NCBI GenBank assembly: GCA_963834855.1
Contig: CAWIDH010000006.1
Coordinates: forward strand, 1 to 64,000
DNA length: 64,000 nucleotides
Direction of reading: 5' to 3'
From: DATJKD01 sp963834855
GTDB lineage: Bacteria > Pseudomonadota > Gammaproteobacteria > Steroidobacterales > Steroidobacteraceae
Under the pieces are notes generated by a model. That model was not told where the DNA came from and did no database searches. It saw only the letters and a list, made by a program, of their open reading frames with translations. Within the stretch, counting starts at the first letter, position 1. Each line of letters begins with the position of its first letter. Positions 21,028 through 33,390 of this stretch are shown one piece after another. Made by a program: the position numbers and the translations under genes.

Positions 21028-23071
21028 CTACGATGCCTGCTCCGCGGCTTTCGCAATCGCGTCGCGGAAAATCTGCCGCACGCGTGCGTCGCCGCTGAGC
21101 ATCCGCCACTCGGGAAGTGCGGCCACGTAGCGCGGCCACAGGTGCCAGGCCCCCAGCAGCCGCTCGAGCTCCGCGTAGCCTTCCTCGGCGCGTTCCTGCG
21201 TCTTGATCAGCACCCAGGCCCGCGCGATCGCCACCCGGGGACCATTGACCATGTCGCGCGACATCGGCAGCAGCTGGACCGCTTCGTCGGCGGCACGCAG
21301 CGCCGCCGCGTGCTCGCCGAGCAGTGCGAGCGCAACGGCGCTATCGGCCTTGTTGAAGGATTCCGTCGACTCGCGGCCCGCCTCGACCATGGCCATCAGG
21401 TGCGGACGCGCGCGGGGCTGGTCGCCGAGCGCCGTGTACGTGACGCCGAGATGGTAATGCGGGGACCAGAAGCCCCCGGGAGGATGCGGGCCTGTATAGA
21501 GTTCGATCCGGCCGGCCAGGTCTCCCGTGGCGACCAGTATTCGATCGAGGAAGTACGCGCGACCCTCGTCGTCCAGCTCGGGCGCGAGGCGGTCATACGC
21601 CTCACGCCAGCCGGACGTCTCACCCGATGCAAGGAACCGGATGAAGTAACGCACCTGCCTGGCCCAGGTTTCCGTCGGGTAGCGCGCCATGAACCGCCCG
21701 AGCGCGCGATCGGCTTCCGCCAGCCGACCGATGTTGAGCAACGTCCAATGGAGGTTCGATCGCGTAGCGGCCAGGCGTCAACGCCGACGCCTGCTCGAAG
21801 TGCGCAAGCGCCGCATCGAAATCGCCCAGTCGTCGCAATGTCACGGCGGCGGTCAGATGGGTCTCGGCGTCGTTTGGAGCGATCTCCAGCGCCCGGGTGA
21901 GGTCTGCGAGTCCGCGTTTGAGGTCGCTGAGCGGATCGGGGGCGACCCACAGCTCGTACAGGCCGCGTGCCACGAGCGCCGCGGGCAGGTCGGGCTGTAA
22001 CGCCAGCGCACGCTCGAAGTCGGCGCGTGCGCCTTGCGCCAGCCGGGCGGCCTCGGCGGTTTCGTCGGGATCTCCATATACTTCCTGATACATCTGCGTC
22101 CGCACCTTGGAGCGCAGTGCGTGCGCGAGCGCGAACCCGGGCTCCGAGTCGATCGCCTCGCTCAACAGGCGTTCGATCTCCAAAGGCGTCTCATCCTCGG
22201 CATCCTCCGCGGCATACAGTGCGAGCGCGCGCAGGTAGCTGTCGTAGGCTTGCGGCACCGAGGGCGCTGACCGCCTGACCGAGCGCAGCTCGCTCGGCAG
22301 CAGCCTGGCACCCATCTCGGAGACCACCTGGAGCGCCACCGTCGTCTGCAATTGGAGCGCGTCGCGGAACTTGCGCTCGTAGGTCTCGGCCCAGAGATGC
22401 TCGTCGGTGCGCCCGTCGATGAGCTGCAGGCTGAGCCGCAGGTCGTCGCCATCGCGGCGTACGGAGCCCTCCAGGATCAGCGATACGTCGAGTGCGCGGG
22501 CGATCTCGCGCAGGTTTCGCCTGGGGTCGCGGTATTCCTGCACGGATGTGCGCGAGATGACCCGCAACCCGCCGGCGCGTGCCAGCGTCGCGAGGATCTC
22601 CTCGTGCAGCCCGTCGGCGAAATAGGCGTTCGCGGGATCGGGACTCAAGTTGGCGAAGGGCAATACGGCGAGCCCGGGTCTGTCACCGAACGCCGGGCGT
22701 ATGAGACGGTCCCAGGCTTGCTGCGCGCTCACCGCGAGTCCGACGCCGAGTGCTAGCGCGACCCACAGCGAAGGGATGCGCCAGAGAGGCGCGTGCGACG
22801 CGTGCGGCGCAAGTGCCTTGGCGTCCACCGACTCGGTCTCGCGCCGCAATCCTCCGGCGCTGAGGTCCAACGACCACGCGAGGATCAGCGCCACCGGCAG
22901 GCCCAGCACGGCAGCGACGATCACGGCGCGCACCGACCAGTCCGGCAGTCCAAATCGCGGGAATACCGTATCCGCGACCTCGACCGCGAGCCAGGCAATC
23001 CCGCCGTACCAGGCGGCGGCGCGAAACACCTGTCGCCGGCGAAGCTCCGAGACGAAGGACATGAAAGCCAT
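21028..23071 (-). CDS. TolB/FlgO-like TPR membrane protein, module B (frameshifted)
   Basis: Start at 23071 (MAFMSFVSELRRRQVF) or, better matching module A, at the ATG at 23062. It has the same order as the gene at 14847-16900: three membrane helices, a TolB-like domain from GLAVLPFANLSPDPANAYF, motifs ISRTSVQEYRD and LEGSVRRDGDDLRL, then TPR repeats. The frame changes near 21750: one reading turns to nonsense after PGRYAIEP, the other supplies SNLHWTLLNIGRLAEADRAL and continues to 21028. It is divergent from the second TonB receptor. As the module A gene is broken elsewhere, the two breaks are independent events or independent sequence errors. Confidence 0.8.
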
Positions 23072-23149
23072 TCACTCGTGGCCCGCGGTCCTGAAAACCG
23101 TCGCGGAGGATGCGGAACGCGCGCCGTCGCGCAGGATAACCCAAGGTAG

Positions 23150-23201
23150 CTACAACGCTAGCTTCCGCTGCTCCTTCTAGAAGTCTCGGCTCAGAGACGA
23201 C
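23150..23201 (+). pseudogene. Remnant of a TonB-receptor 3' end with a degenerate REP
   Basis: The stretch GCTCCTTCTAGAA followed by a decayed palindrome (core CTCGGCTCAGAGACG) matches the end of the receptor at 20115-20155, where a near-identical run encodes the terminal RYSF and stop before a REP. Here it would encode SFRCSF and a stop. It lies between the divergent module B genes, where no receptor should end, so it looks like the leftover of an earlier copy. Confidence 0.5.
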
Positions 23202-23314
23202 GCCTGGACGGGCGCGTGAGCTTGACCTGCAATACCGGCGGGAGTATTGCGTGAGATCGACTGAAGTCGCCCGCTGTGCAGGGGGTTCGCGCAGCGGAGA
23301 CCGATCGGGGGCTC

Positions 23315-26300
23315 ATGGGACCGAGACGTCCTGCGGCGTCCTCGGCACGCCGCACGATCCACGACGGCCACCGGCCCGTCGACGTATCCCTGCGCATCGC
23401 TGTCCGCTGTCTCCGCGGCACCACGCTCCTGGCGATCGCCGCCTGGGCGCCGTCGGCGCCGACGCAGGAGCCGGAGCTCGAACAGATCGTCGTCACCGGC
23501 ACACGGATCGCGCGGCGCGATTTCGAATCCGCGAGCCCCATTGTTTCGGTTACCGAGGAGTTCTTCGAGCGCAGCGGTTCGAGCACGGTCGAATCGGCGC
23601 TCAACACATTGCCCCAGTTCGTACCGTCGTTCACCAGCACCTCGAACAACCCCGGGAACAGCGGGCAGGCCAACGTCGATCTGCGGGGACTCGGCACGAC
23701 ATCGACGCTGGTGCTGATCGACGGCAAGCGGCTGATCCCCGCGAACGGCGACGGCGTCGTCGACCTCAACATCATCCCCTCGTCGCTGATCGAGAGCGTC
23801 GAGATCATCACCGGCGGCGCATCGGCCGTGTATGGATCCGACGCGCTGGCCGGCGTGGTCAACTTCAAGCTCAAGCGCGATTTCGACGGCGTCGAGATCG
23901 GCGGCACGTGGGGGCGAACCGATCGCGGCGACGGCACACAGTACGAGGCTGGCTTGACCGTCGGCACGGACTTCGCCGGCGACCGCGGCTCGGTCGTCGC
24001 GTTCGTGGGTTATGCCGATCGCGAACTCGTTACCTACGCCGACCGGGACTTTTCGAAGTATGCAATGCTCTACGTAGGGCCGGGGCTTGGCACGCTGGGG
24101 CCGGACCGGTCGTTCCTGCCGTTCGGCTCCATTTCAATCGAGGAGGGCCTTACGTTCTTTGAGCCGAGCCAGCAGGCCTTCGATGAGTTGATGGCGTCCT
24201 ACGGCTATGCCGCCTGGGTCGGTGCCGTACCAGGTCGATTTCGGCTTCAACAAGGACGGCACGCTGTTTACGTTCGGAGGCCCGGAGTTCTTCGAGGATC
24301 AGGTGCCGGCCGTGGCGAATTTTCGCGGCGTGCGGGACCCTGTGTTCTTCAACGAATTCGCATACAGCTACAACTTCGCGCCCCTCAATGCGCTGCAGTC
24401 GCCGCTCGAGCGCAACTCCGCATTCGCGCGCGCGGAGTTCGAGCTGAGCGATTCGACCCGGGTATACGCGCAGGGTCTGTATTCGGACTACTCGGTGACC
24501 GGGCAACTCGCACCGACACCGCTTTTCGACGTCTTCATTCCAGTCGAAAATCCCTTCGTTCCCGATGACCTCAGGCTGCTGCTCGACTCGCGGCCGGACC
24601 CGTCCGAGAACGTGACGCTTGCGAAGCGTCTGTCGGAGCTCGGACCGCGCATCGCAACATTCACCTACGACGTTTACCAGGTCACGCTCGGCCTGACCGG
24701 CACCGTCTTCGACTGGAAATACGAGGTCTACGCGCAGGTCGGCGCCAACGACCAGTCGCAGCATCAGGCCGGCAACGCCCTCATGTCCCGGATCGAGGAA
24801 TTGACGTTCGCACCCGACGGCGGGGCCTCCGTCTGCGGCGGCTTCAATCCGTTCGGCCTGGGCTCGATCTCGCGCGAATGCGCGGACTACATCGCAGTCG
24901 ACGCGTCCAATCATGCAGCCGTCGATCAGACCATCGTCGAGGCGTCGTTGTCCGGGCAACTCGTCGCGTTGCCGGCCGGCGACCTGAGGGCGGCGTTGGG
25001 CGTCTTCTACAAGGAGGACAAATATCAGTACGCCGCTGCCCCCGTGGCGAGCGTCTTCCTGCCGGACGGAGCGACCGGACATCCAGGGCTTCAGCGCCTC
25101 TGACGACATCCAGGGCGACGACCAAAATCTGGATGTTTACGCGGAGGTGCTGGTGCCCCTGCTCAAGGCGGCGCCGGGCGTGTCTTCGCTCGAGACCGTG
25201 CTCGGCTATCGAATCTCGGACTATGCGTCGGCGGGCAGTTTCGATTCCTGGAAAGCGGAGCTGCTCTACCAGCCGATCGACGGTACCCGCATTCGCGGCT
25301 CCTACCAGGAGGCCGTGCGCGCAGCGAGCGTCTTCGAGCTGTATCAGCCGCAATTGCCGGAATTCTTCTTCTTTGACCCGCCATCCTTCGATGATCCCTG
25401 CACGGCCGGCAGCGTCCAGAGGACCGGTCCGGACGCCGCGCGGGTCGAGGCACTCTGCATCGAGCAAGGCCTGCCGGCCGCCCTCCTGCCCGATTTCGAG
25501 GATGTCGATGGGGTAGCTTTCGGCGTCATCGGCGGCAACCCTGACCTCGGGCCGGAGGAGGCTGTCACCACCACCTTGGCGTGGTCTGGACTTCGCGCTC
25601 GTCGCATCCGCTGGCGTCGAACCTGCAGCTGTCGCTCGACTGGTATCGAATCGACATCGCCCACAAGATCGATGGCGTGGGTTTCGATCAGTTCGTGGCG
25701 TACTGCTACGACGCCCGCTACAACCCGGATTTCTCCGTCACGAACCAATGGTGCAGGATGTTCGGACGCGACCCGGTGAGCGGCGAGATCGACGACGCGC
25801 GGGACCTTCCGCGAAATGCGTACGACTGGAAAACCAGCGGGCTGGACGTGCAAGTGGATTGGCGGTTCGACCTGGGGCCGGGACAGGTCGGAGTCAGCTG
25901 GCTGGTCTCCTGGGTCGATTCGCTGACGATCGCAGTGATCGGGAGCACTGCGCGGCCCGATGAGCCTGCGGGGACAGTCGGAGGATTCACCGGGAGTCGG
26001 AGGATCGAGGCCGGAATGGAAATCCAATCTGCATCTGAGCTACGCATGGGGCAACCTGACCCTGGGCGCAAGCTGGCGTTACATCGACGCCATGATCGAC
26101 GCGGATACGAGCCTGTCTCCGGCGTTCAGAGTTCCGAGCAGGGACTACTTCGACCTGCACGCGGACTACCAAATTTCGTCGGGCTTGCTCGACGGGCTCA
26201 GCTTCGGCATCGGCGTCGAGAACCTGACGGACAAGGATCCGCCGATCCTTGCGAGTCCTGTCAACGCAAACACCGACGCGTCGCAGTACGACGTGCTCGG

Positions 26301-26337
26301 CCGGCGTTACTACGCGAGCCTGAACTATTCGTTCTGA
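23315..26337 (+). pseudogene. TonB-dependent outer-membrane receptor, module B (four frameshifts)
   Basis: Homologous over its length to the receptor at 17142-20135. ATG at 23315 with GGGGG upstream; signal-peptide core TTLLAIAAWAPSAPTQ and plug entry EQIVVTGTRIARRDF follow. Aligning with the intact paralogue places breaks near 24209 (one extra G before CCGCCTGGG), near 25078 (extra base after DGATG), near 25580 (one G missing in TTLGVVWTS) and near 25985. Between breaks the protein reads well (QVDFGFNKDGTLF; ISDYASAG; LSLDWYRIDIA) and closes with RRYYASLNYSF and a stop. Four breaks in one gene while its paralogue has none point either to real decay of a redundant copy or to locally poor sequence. 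The pieces keep a conserved reading otherwise, without internal stops, which favours young or artefactual lesions. Confidence 0.8.
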
Positions 26338-26381
26338 GTCCGCGCCGGCGGCGACGGCGGCGAGGCCAGCCCGGACCCGCG

Positions 26382-28144
26382 CTACAGGCTGCTGAAGACC
26401 CGCACGCGATGCCGGTGATACGGCAGCACCTCCAGCAGCTCGCCGTCGCGCAGCCGGTGCTGGATTCCGCGCCACCACTCGGCGGTCAGCACTTCGCCGT
26501 GGGACTCGAGGAACACGTCCTTCAGGTGCGGCTCGAAGCCGAGGAAGTTCATGAACGTTTCCGGGAACACGTCGTTGTCCGCGACGTAGTACCAGGTCTC
26601 GGCCAGCATCTCGTCTTCCTCGTGCCCGGATTGCGGGATCTCGCGGAACCGGCAGTCCGTCACCAGGCAGAGCTCGTCGTAGTCGTAGAAGATCACCCGG
26701 TTGTGGCGCGTGACGCCGAAGTTCTTGAGCAGCAGGTCGCCCGGGAAGATATTGGTCACCGCGAGGTCGCGGATCGCCTGCCCGTAGTCGAGCACGGCCT
26801 GCTCGGCCTGGTCGCGCGTGGCCGTGCGGATGTAGAGATTGAGCGGCGTCATGCGCCGCTCGGTGTAGAGGTGATCGATCACGAGGTCCTCGCCCTCGTC
26901 GTGCACCGAGCCGGCGGTCGACGTCAGCAGCTCCAGCAGCAGCTCCGGCGCGAAGCGCTTCTTCGGAAACTTGAGGCGCTTGAACTCCTGCGCATCCACG
27001 AGCCGCCCCGCGCGGTCGCGCTTGAACACCATCTCGTACTTGGCGAGCACGTCCTGGCGCGCGATGTTCTTCTGCACCGGGAAATGGTCGCGGATCACCT
27101 TGAACACCACGTCGAACGAGGGCAGGGTGAAGCACACCATCACCAGCCCCCTCTCGCCGGGTGCCGGGACGAAGCGGTCGTCGGAGTGCTGCAGGTGGCG
27201 GAAGAGCTCGCGATAGCGCTCCGTCTTGCCCTGCTTTGCACGGCCGAGCACGGTGAAGAGCTCGCTCACGGGCTTCCGCGGCAGGATCTCCTTCAGGAAC
27301 TGGACGACCTCGCCGACGTGCGCGAGATCGACGTGGAAATACGAGCGCGTAAAGCTGAACAGCACGCTGACGGTGCTCTCATCGAGCATGACCGCGTCGA
27401 CCAGCACGCCGCGCTCGGTGTTGCGCAGCGCGACGACGAACGGCATCGACCATCCGCGGCCGCCGATTCGCCCGACCAGGTACGCGCGCGTCATCTGGTA
27501 GAAGACTTCCTTGATGACCTCGAGCGTCTCGATGCTGCGCCGCTCGCCCTCGGCCTCGAGCGAGGCCTTGAGCTCGTCCGCGACGCGGCGGACGCTGTGC
27601 TCGAAATCCCGGTACGGCGTGCGGAAGCGGAAGTCGGCGAGCAGCTCCTCGACCAGCAGCTCCGGCGAGCCGCGGTTGAGATAGACCTTGGTCTCGACGT
27701 GCGTCGTTGACGTTGCGCGAGCGGGTCGAGGTCGAGCGCGATGAACTCGACCGCGGCATCGACGCCGACCGTGCCGAAGGTGCGCCGCGTGACCGAGCTG
27801 AAGAAGGTCTTCGTGAACTCGTTGTCGGGCAGCGGATCGATGATCTCGGCGAAGCGGCGCTTGATGGCCGACCAGATCGCGCGCTCGTGGACGTCGTCGC
27901 CCAGCCGGTGCCGCATCAGCTCGACCGTGCCGTCGACGTAGCGGTTGTACAGGTCGATGCGCTCGACCGCGTCCTTCTGGCTGGCGCGCCAGTCGCGGTC
28001 CTCGAAACGCTGCCGGGCGCGCTGGGTGATGGCGCGGAACTCGGCGTTGTAGTCCGCGAACGCGTCGACGAGCGCCTGCGCGCACTCTGCGACCAGCGCG
28101 TCGCGGCTGTGGGTTGGGGAGGAGGCGGATACGCTCAAGGGCAA
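26382..28144 (-). CDS. aceK: Isocitrate dehydrogenase kinase/phosphatase (one frameshift)
   Basis: AceK phosphorylates and dephosphorylates isocitrate dehydrogenase, shifting carbon into the glyoxylate bypass. About 586 residues once the frame is mended, against 578 in E. coli. The N-terminal regulatory part (RDWRASQKDAVERIDLYNRY; DNEFTKTFFSSVTRRTFG) reads from a TTG start at 28144; at about 27703 the frame shifts to one beginning TTHVETKVYLNRGSPELL. The ATP-binding signature GERGLVMVCFTLPSFDVVFK and kinase-core motifs TNIFPGDLLLKNFGVTRHNR and FYDYDELC are intact. It lies 81 bases downstream of icd, its substrate gene, and is surely co-transcribed; a hairpin between them may lower its expression. 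The single break in an otherwise perfect core protein is a good argument for sequence error. Confidence 0.95.
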
Positions 28145-28151
28145 TGAAGCG

Positions 28152-28225
28152 GGCTATGGGCTATAGGCTGTGAGGCGGAGCGCCGCGGCTGCTCCGGTCC
28201 AGCCTCCAGCCTAGCCCGCCATGCC

Positions 28226-28231
<6 letters not shown>
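28152..28231 (-). promoter_or_regulatory. Hairpin between icd and aceK
   Basis: In the transcript CTGTGAGGC (overlapping the icd stop codon) can pair perfectly, nine base pairs, with GCCTCACAG about 50 bases later; an inner GGAGC..GCTCC hairpin lies between, and GGGCTAGGCTGGAGGC can pair imperfectly with the second arm as an alternative. There is no T-run, so this is more likely an mRNA-processing or attenuation structure than a full terminator. E. coli also uses intercistronic structure to keep AceK scarce (established for aceBAK); the same role here is inference. Confidence 0.45.
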
Positions 28232-29527
<1,296 letters not shown>

Positions 29528-29618
29528 CGAATGGCTCCGAGAACGCGGCCGGAAAAAGGGGGCCGGAATGCTAGCACAAAGACCCGTGCGGGCTAATCGC
29601 GGCGGGCCGCCCGCAGGT

Positions 29619-30850
29619 TCAGCGCAGGCGAACCATGGCCGTGCGCACTATCGGCTCGCTCGAGGCCTCGGTCCACGCGAAGAGGAGCGCGTCGCCGGCG
29701 CGGGCCATCCGTGGAAATCCCGACGCACGATCCGCACTCGATTTCGCAACGATCACGGGCGGTCCGAGCACGCCACTCGCCGTGAAGGCCTGCGCGCGGA
29801 TCTCCGCGCCGGCCGCGGCGTCTGCAAGCCAGCTCACGACCGCCCGGTCGTGGTCGAGCAGCACGACGTCCACCCGTCCCGCGATCCGGCCGGTTGCAAC
29901 CTCGAGCGGTGCCGCGAAGGTGCGACCCGAATCAGCGGAGAAGGCGAGCCGGATGCGTGGCGCATCGGGCGCCGTGAACCAGGCGACGGCCACGGTTCGA
30001 TCGAGCGCGGCGACGGCCGGGCCGTTGACCGGGCAGGCGTCGATCCGCCAGCCGTCCCGGTGGACGGTCCGCGGCGACGACCATCCCTCGGGCGTCGAGC
30101 GAACGATAGCGATGTCACGCAACTCGGTCTCGTCGCGATCCCGATACACGACCACCGGCCCGTCCGCAGTAATGGCGGCATCCGTCTGGCAGCAATCGCA
30201 GACGCGCGCGTCGATCTCGGCGCGCATGCGACACTCGGCCGCCGCCGTCCACGGTCGCGGAACGCAGCGTCATCGCGCCGTGCCCGGACCCGTGGTCACC
30301 GCCGACGGTGTTGCGGCCGTCGAGCCAGATCGCCGTGACTTGCCCACCCGCAGGCCACATCGAGACGAAACCGTGTTCCGTCGGCGTGCCATCGTCGTGC
30401 GGGCTCACCGGCGCGGACCAGCTTTGCCCGCGGTCGCGCGACACGACCATCCGCACGTCGTAGGCATAGGTGCTGCCCTTGCGCTCCTCGAGCCAGTGCG
30501 CGGCCCAGAGATCGCCGCTCGCGGGCACGACCGATGCGAAGTCTGCCCAGTTGATGAGCCAGCCCGTGCCGGTGCCGACAGTCGCGGCTGCGCGTCCAAT
30601 CGCTGCCCGTCCATGTCGAGTGCATCAGCGTGTATGCCCCGTCGGCCGCCGGCGTCACCCAGCTCAGCACGGTCGTGCCGTCGGGCCCGCTCGCGAGGTG
30701 TGGGTAACGGCTGCCCGCCGCCACAGGCGCAGGAATGGTCACCACCGGTTCGGCCCAGCCCCTGGCGGCCTCGCGTGGGCCACAGGCGACCAGCGCGACC
30801 GCGACGAGGAGGCCCGAGGCGACGGCGAACGGTCTGGAAAACGGCTTCAT
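29619..30850 (-). pseudogene. Sialidase/BNR-repeat lipoprotein (two frameshifts)
   Basis: The ATG at 30850 (MKPFSRPFAVAS) opens a lipoprotein signal with lipobox VALVAC. Three readings make one six-bladed-propeller-like protein of about 410 residues: first to about 30590 (WVTPAADGAYTLMHSTW), then 30528 to about 30235 (MVVSRDRGQSWSAPVS), then 30227 to 29619 (CDCCQTDAAITADGPVVVYRD; LAFSADSGRTFAAPLE). SRDRGQSW and SADSGRTF are Asp-boxes (SxDxGxxW/F), the structural repeat of sialidases and related exo-enzymes. The catalytic arginine triad of true sialidases cannot be confirmed, and relatives with a DCCQ motif are mostly uncharacterised, so enzymatic activity is open. Two breaks may be real decay or errors. 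Confidence 0.72.
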
Positions 30851-30904
30851 GGCGAGCATTCTGCCCCAGGCCACAGATGGGGCTGGCCCGCAGGTGCCGT
30901 GCAC

Positions 30905-31010
30905 TTCAGGTGAGGTGTTTTACATATCCTCATGATTTAACGAAACTTTCATATTCCTGAAACGGATCGGACAGACGGCGCCGGCATCCTTCGCCGCGGG
31001 TAGGCCCACG
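30905..31010. promoter_or_regulatory. AT-rich divergent intergenic region
   Basis: The gap between the sialidase-like gene (minus) and the PAP2 gene (plus) holds the most AT-rich stretch of the neighbourhood (about 30918-30960, including TTTACATAT and TTTCATATTCC), as expected for promoters. No single hexamer pair stands out on either strand. Confidence 0.3.
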
Positions 31011-31023
31011 ATGGAGGTGGACC

Positions 31024-31569
31024 GTGACGGACGCGGCCCTGCCGGCGCTCTGGCAGCGAATGGATCACGCGGAACGCGCGCTGTGCATGCGCGTGAATCG
31101 CGGCTGCCGCCGGCCTGCATTGCGCGCATTCTTCGTCGGCGTCAGTCGAGCCGGCGACGGCGCGCTTTGGTACGCGTTGATGGGCGCGATCGCCCTGCTC
31201 GACAGGACCGGAGGCTGGCGCGTCGCGCTCCTGATGGCGGGCACCGGCGCCGTCGGCGGTGCACTCTACAAGTGCCTCAAGACCCGACTGGTCCGCGAGC
31301 GACCATTCATTTCTCACGCCGGGATATTCTGCGGCACGACGCCGCTCGATCGCTACAGCTTCCCGTCGGGACATACGCTGCACGCCGTCAGCTTCACGAT
31401 ACTCGCCGGCGCGCATTATCCGATGCTGCTGCCCGCGCTCGTGCCGCTCGCGCTCGCGATGGCGGCCTCCCGCGTCGTGCTCGGGCTGCACTATCCAACC
31501 GACGTTGCCGCCGGCGCCGCAATCGGCGCAACGCTCGCAACCACGAGCCTGCTGATCTGGTCGATCTAG
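31024..31569 (+). CDS. PAP2-family membrane phosphatase
   Basis: A 181-residue integral-membrane acid phosphatase of the PAP2 superfamily, likely acting on a lipid phosphate such as undecaprenyl pyrophosphate or phosphatidic acid. GTG start at 31024 with GGAGG eight bases upstream. The three catalytic motifs are present: KTRLVRERP (KxxxxxxRP), PSGHT, and SRVVLGLHYPTDV (SRxxxxxHxxxD). Four or five hydrophobic segments surround them. Stands alone before aguA (49-base gap), so the two may share a transcript. Confidence 0.9.
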   Translation: MTDAALPALWQRMDHAERALCMRVNRGCRRPALRAFFVGVSRAGDGALWYALMGAIALLDRTGGWRVALLMAGTGAVGGALYKCLKTRLVRERPFISHAGIFCGTTPLDRYSFPSGHTLHAVSFTILAGAHYPMLLPALVPLALAMAASRVVLGLHYPTDVAAGAAIGATLATTSLLIWSI

Positions 31570-31618
31570 ATCGCGTCCTTTAGCATCGCCGCCGGGCCTG
31601 GCCTGAGCTGCGATTGCG

Positions 31619-32722
31619 ATGCCGACAACCCTGCGCTCCTTTCCAAGCCGTGATGGCTACCGAATGCCCGGTGAATTCGAGCCGCACGCGGGCTGCTGGA
31701 TGCTCTGGCCCGAGCGGCCCGACAACTGGCGGCTGGGTGCCAAGCCGGCCCAGGCCGCGTTCGCGGCGGTAGCGGCCGCGATCGCCGCCAGCGAGCCCGT
31801 GACGGTCGGTGTGTCCGCCGCGCAGTTCGCGCATGCGCGGAGCGTGCTCCCGGCCGCGGTGCGCGTCGTCGAGCTCTCGAGCGACGACGCCTGGATGCGC
31901 GACGTCGGCCCGACCTTCGTCGTCAATGACCGCGGCGGGCTGCGTGGCGTCGACTGGATGTTCAATGCCTGGGGCGGGCTCGAGGGCGGGGTGTATCGGC
32001 CATGGGACCGCGACGATGCCGTTGCGCAGAAAGTCCTGGAGATCGAGGGCTGCGACCGATACCGCGCGCCCTTCATCCTCGAAGGCGGCGCGATCCACGT
32101 CGACGGGCAGGGCACGCTCATCACGACGGAGGAATGCCTGCTCGACCCGAACCGAAATCCGAAGCTCACGCGCAGCGACATCGAGCGGCTGCTGCACCGC
32201 TACCTCGGTGTCGAGAAGGTGATCTGGCTCGGGCGCGGAGTGATCGACGACGAGACCGACGGTCACGTCGACAATCTCTGCTGTTTCGTGCGCCCCGCGG
32301 AAGTCGTGCTGACGTGGACGGACGACCGCCGCGATCCACAGTACGAGGTGTCGCGGGACGCCTATGAGCGCCTGGCGGCGGCACGCGACGCGCGCGGGCG
32401 ACGGTTTCGCATTCACAAGCTCGAGCAACCCGGGCCGCTGCGCATGACCCGCCGCGAGGCAAGCGGCCTCGATTCGAGCGCCGAATTCACGCCGCGCCAC
32501 GCGAGCATGCGGCTCGCGGGCTCGTACGTGAATTTCTACCTGGGCAACCGCAGCGTGGTCGTGCCGCTGCTCGATCCGAAGCGCGACGGTGCGGCGCTGC
32601 GCAAGCTGAAAAGCCTCTTCCCGCGCCGGCAGGTGGTCGGCGTGCCGGCGCGCGAGATCCTGCTCGGGGGCGGCAATATCCACTGCATCACGCAGCAGGT
32701 GCCGGCCCGGAGAAGACGATAG
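31619..32722 (+). CDS. aguA: Agmatine deiminase
   Basis: Hydrolyses agmatine to N-carbamoylputrescine and ammonia, a step from arginine to putrescine. 367 residues, ATG at 31619. The guanidine-modifying fold is plain: FEPHAGCWMLWPERPDNWR at the start, DDAWMRDVGPTFVVN (substrate Asp), NAWGG, ILEGGAIHVDGQGT, DDETDGHVDN with the catalytic His, and GGGNIHCITQQVP with the nucleophilic cysteine (residue ~356). The partner aguB is not in the window. A degraded copy of its last ~70 bases lies at 33391-33463. Confidence 0.96.
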   Translation: MPTTLRSFPSRDGYRMPGEFEPHAGCWMLWPERPDNWRLGAKPAQAAFAAVAAAIAASEPVTVGVSAAQFAHARSVLPAAVRVVELSSDDAWMRDVGPTFVVNDRGGLRGVDWMFNAWGGLEGGVYRPWDRDDAVAQKVLEIEGCDRYRAPFILEGGAIHVDGQGTLITTEECLLDPNRNPKLTRSDIERLLHRYLGVEKVIWLGRGVIDDETDGHVDNLCCFVRPAEVVLTWTDDRRDPQYEVSRDAYERLAAARDARGRRFRIHKLEQPGPLRMTRREASGLDSSAEFTPRHASMRLAGSYVNFYLGNRSVVVPLLDPKRDGAALRKLKSLFPRRQVVGVPAREILLGGGNIHCITQQVPARRRR

Positions 32723-32950
32723 CGGCAACTGGAACCAAATCGGACGGATCAGGCAGGAAGGAGCCGAAATCGGCTTTAGAAAGCACCCGGAAGGGCGCGT
32801 AATGCCTCAGGGATGGATCTGGTACTCTGACGACGGAGCGTCAAACAAAAGAGCATCGGCGAGCCGCCGACTTCTGGCCGGCTGCAGGCGGGCGCGCGGC
32901 AAGACCGGTATGTGAACCGAGAAAATCCACAAGACGACGGGGGTGCGATC

Positions 32951-33316
32951 ATGCCAGTCATTATTTCATTCGCGAATGACCTGACGATTGAGGTCAAGGT
33001 CGTTGGGAACGCCATCAAGTGCGGAACGAATGGCGGCGACCTGAAGGTGAAACCGAAGAAGGCTGACGGCACGCCATTGAAGGTGAAGTGGACGAACGTC
33101 GACAACCCGCAACAGCAGTTTCAGCTGCAGTTTCGTGCGCGATGGGAAGAACAGGGCGACAATTTCTGGCCTTTCACGGAATCCATGCCGACGAACGGAC
33201 TCACCGAGCCGGGCGTCAACCATACGTTCACGTTTGCCGATGAGAACAACGAGTGCAAGTACTCGGTCATCATCGGCAGCCTGGTGCTCGACCCGATCAT
33301 CATCGTCGAGAAGTAG
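32951..33316 (+). CDS. Small protein of unknown function, paralogue 1
   Basis: About 121 residues from the ATG at 32951 (GACGGGGG upstream); an in-frame GTG at 32912 would add 13. I do not recognise the family. It is clearly paralogous to the product at 36003-36386: both share CG(T/S)NGG near residue 25, FQLQF in the middle, FWPFxE, and a conserved tail ECKYSxIIGxLxLDPIIIVEK. No signal peptide or membrane segment; the alternating hydrophobic pattern suggests a small all-beta fold with two conserved cysteines. The two paralogues flank the winged-helix/TolB/TPR gene, and the second is joined to it by a short gap, so they may be its target or effector. Confidence 0.75.
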   Translation: MPVIISFANDLTIEVKVVGNAIKCGTNGGDLKVKPKKADGTPLKVKWTNVDNPQQQFQLQFRARWEEQGDNFWPFTESMPTNGLTEPGVNHTFTFADENNECKYSVIIGSLVLDPIIIVEK

Positions 33317-33390
33317 CAGCAGTCGTCGTCGCCCCGCGCCGGGCGTCGGCCCTGCCTGGCACCGGCTGGCTCGGCTGTTGCGTTCGAGCA

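Noticed and set aside
32762..32777. Terminator or REP after aguA
   Set aside because: Only a five-pair stem (AGCCG/CGGCT) with a short loop and no T-run; lacks the GGCTC..GAGCC REP core.
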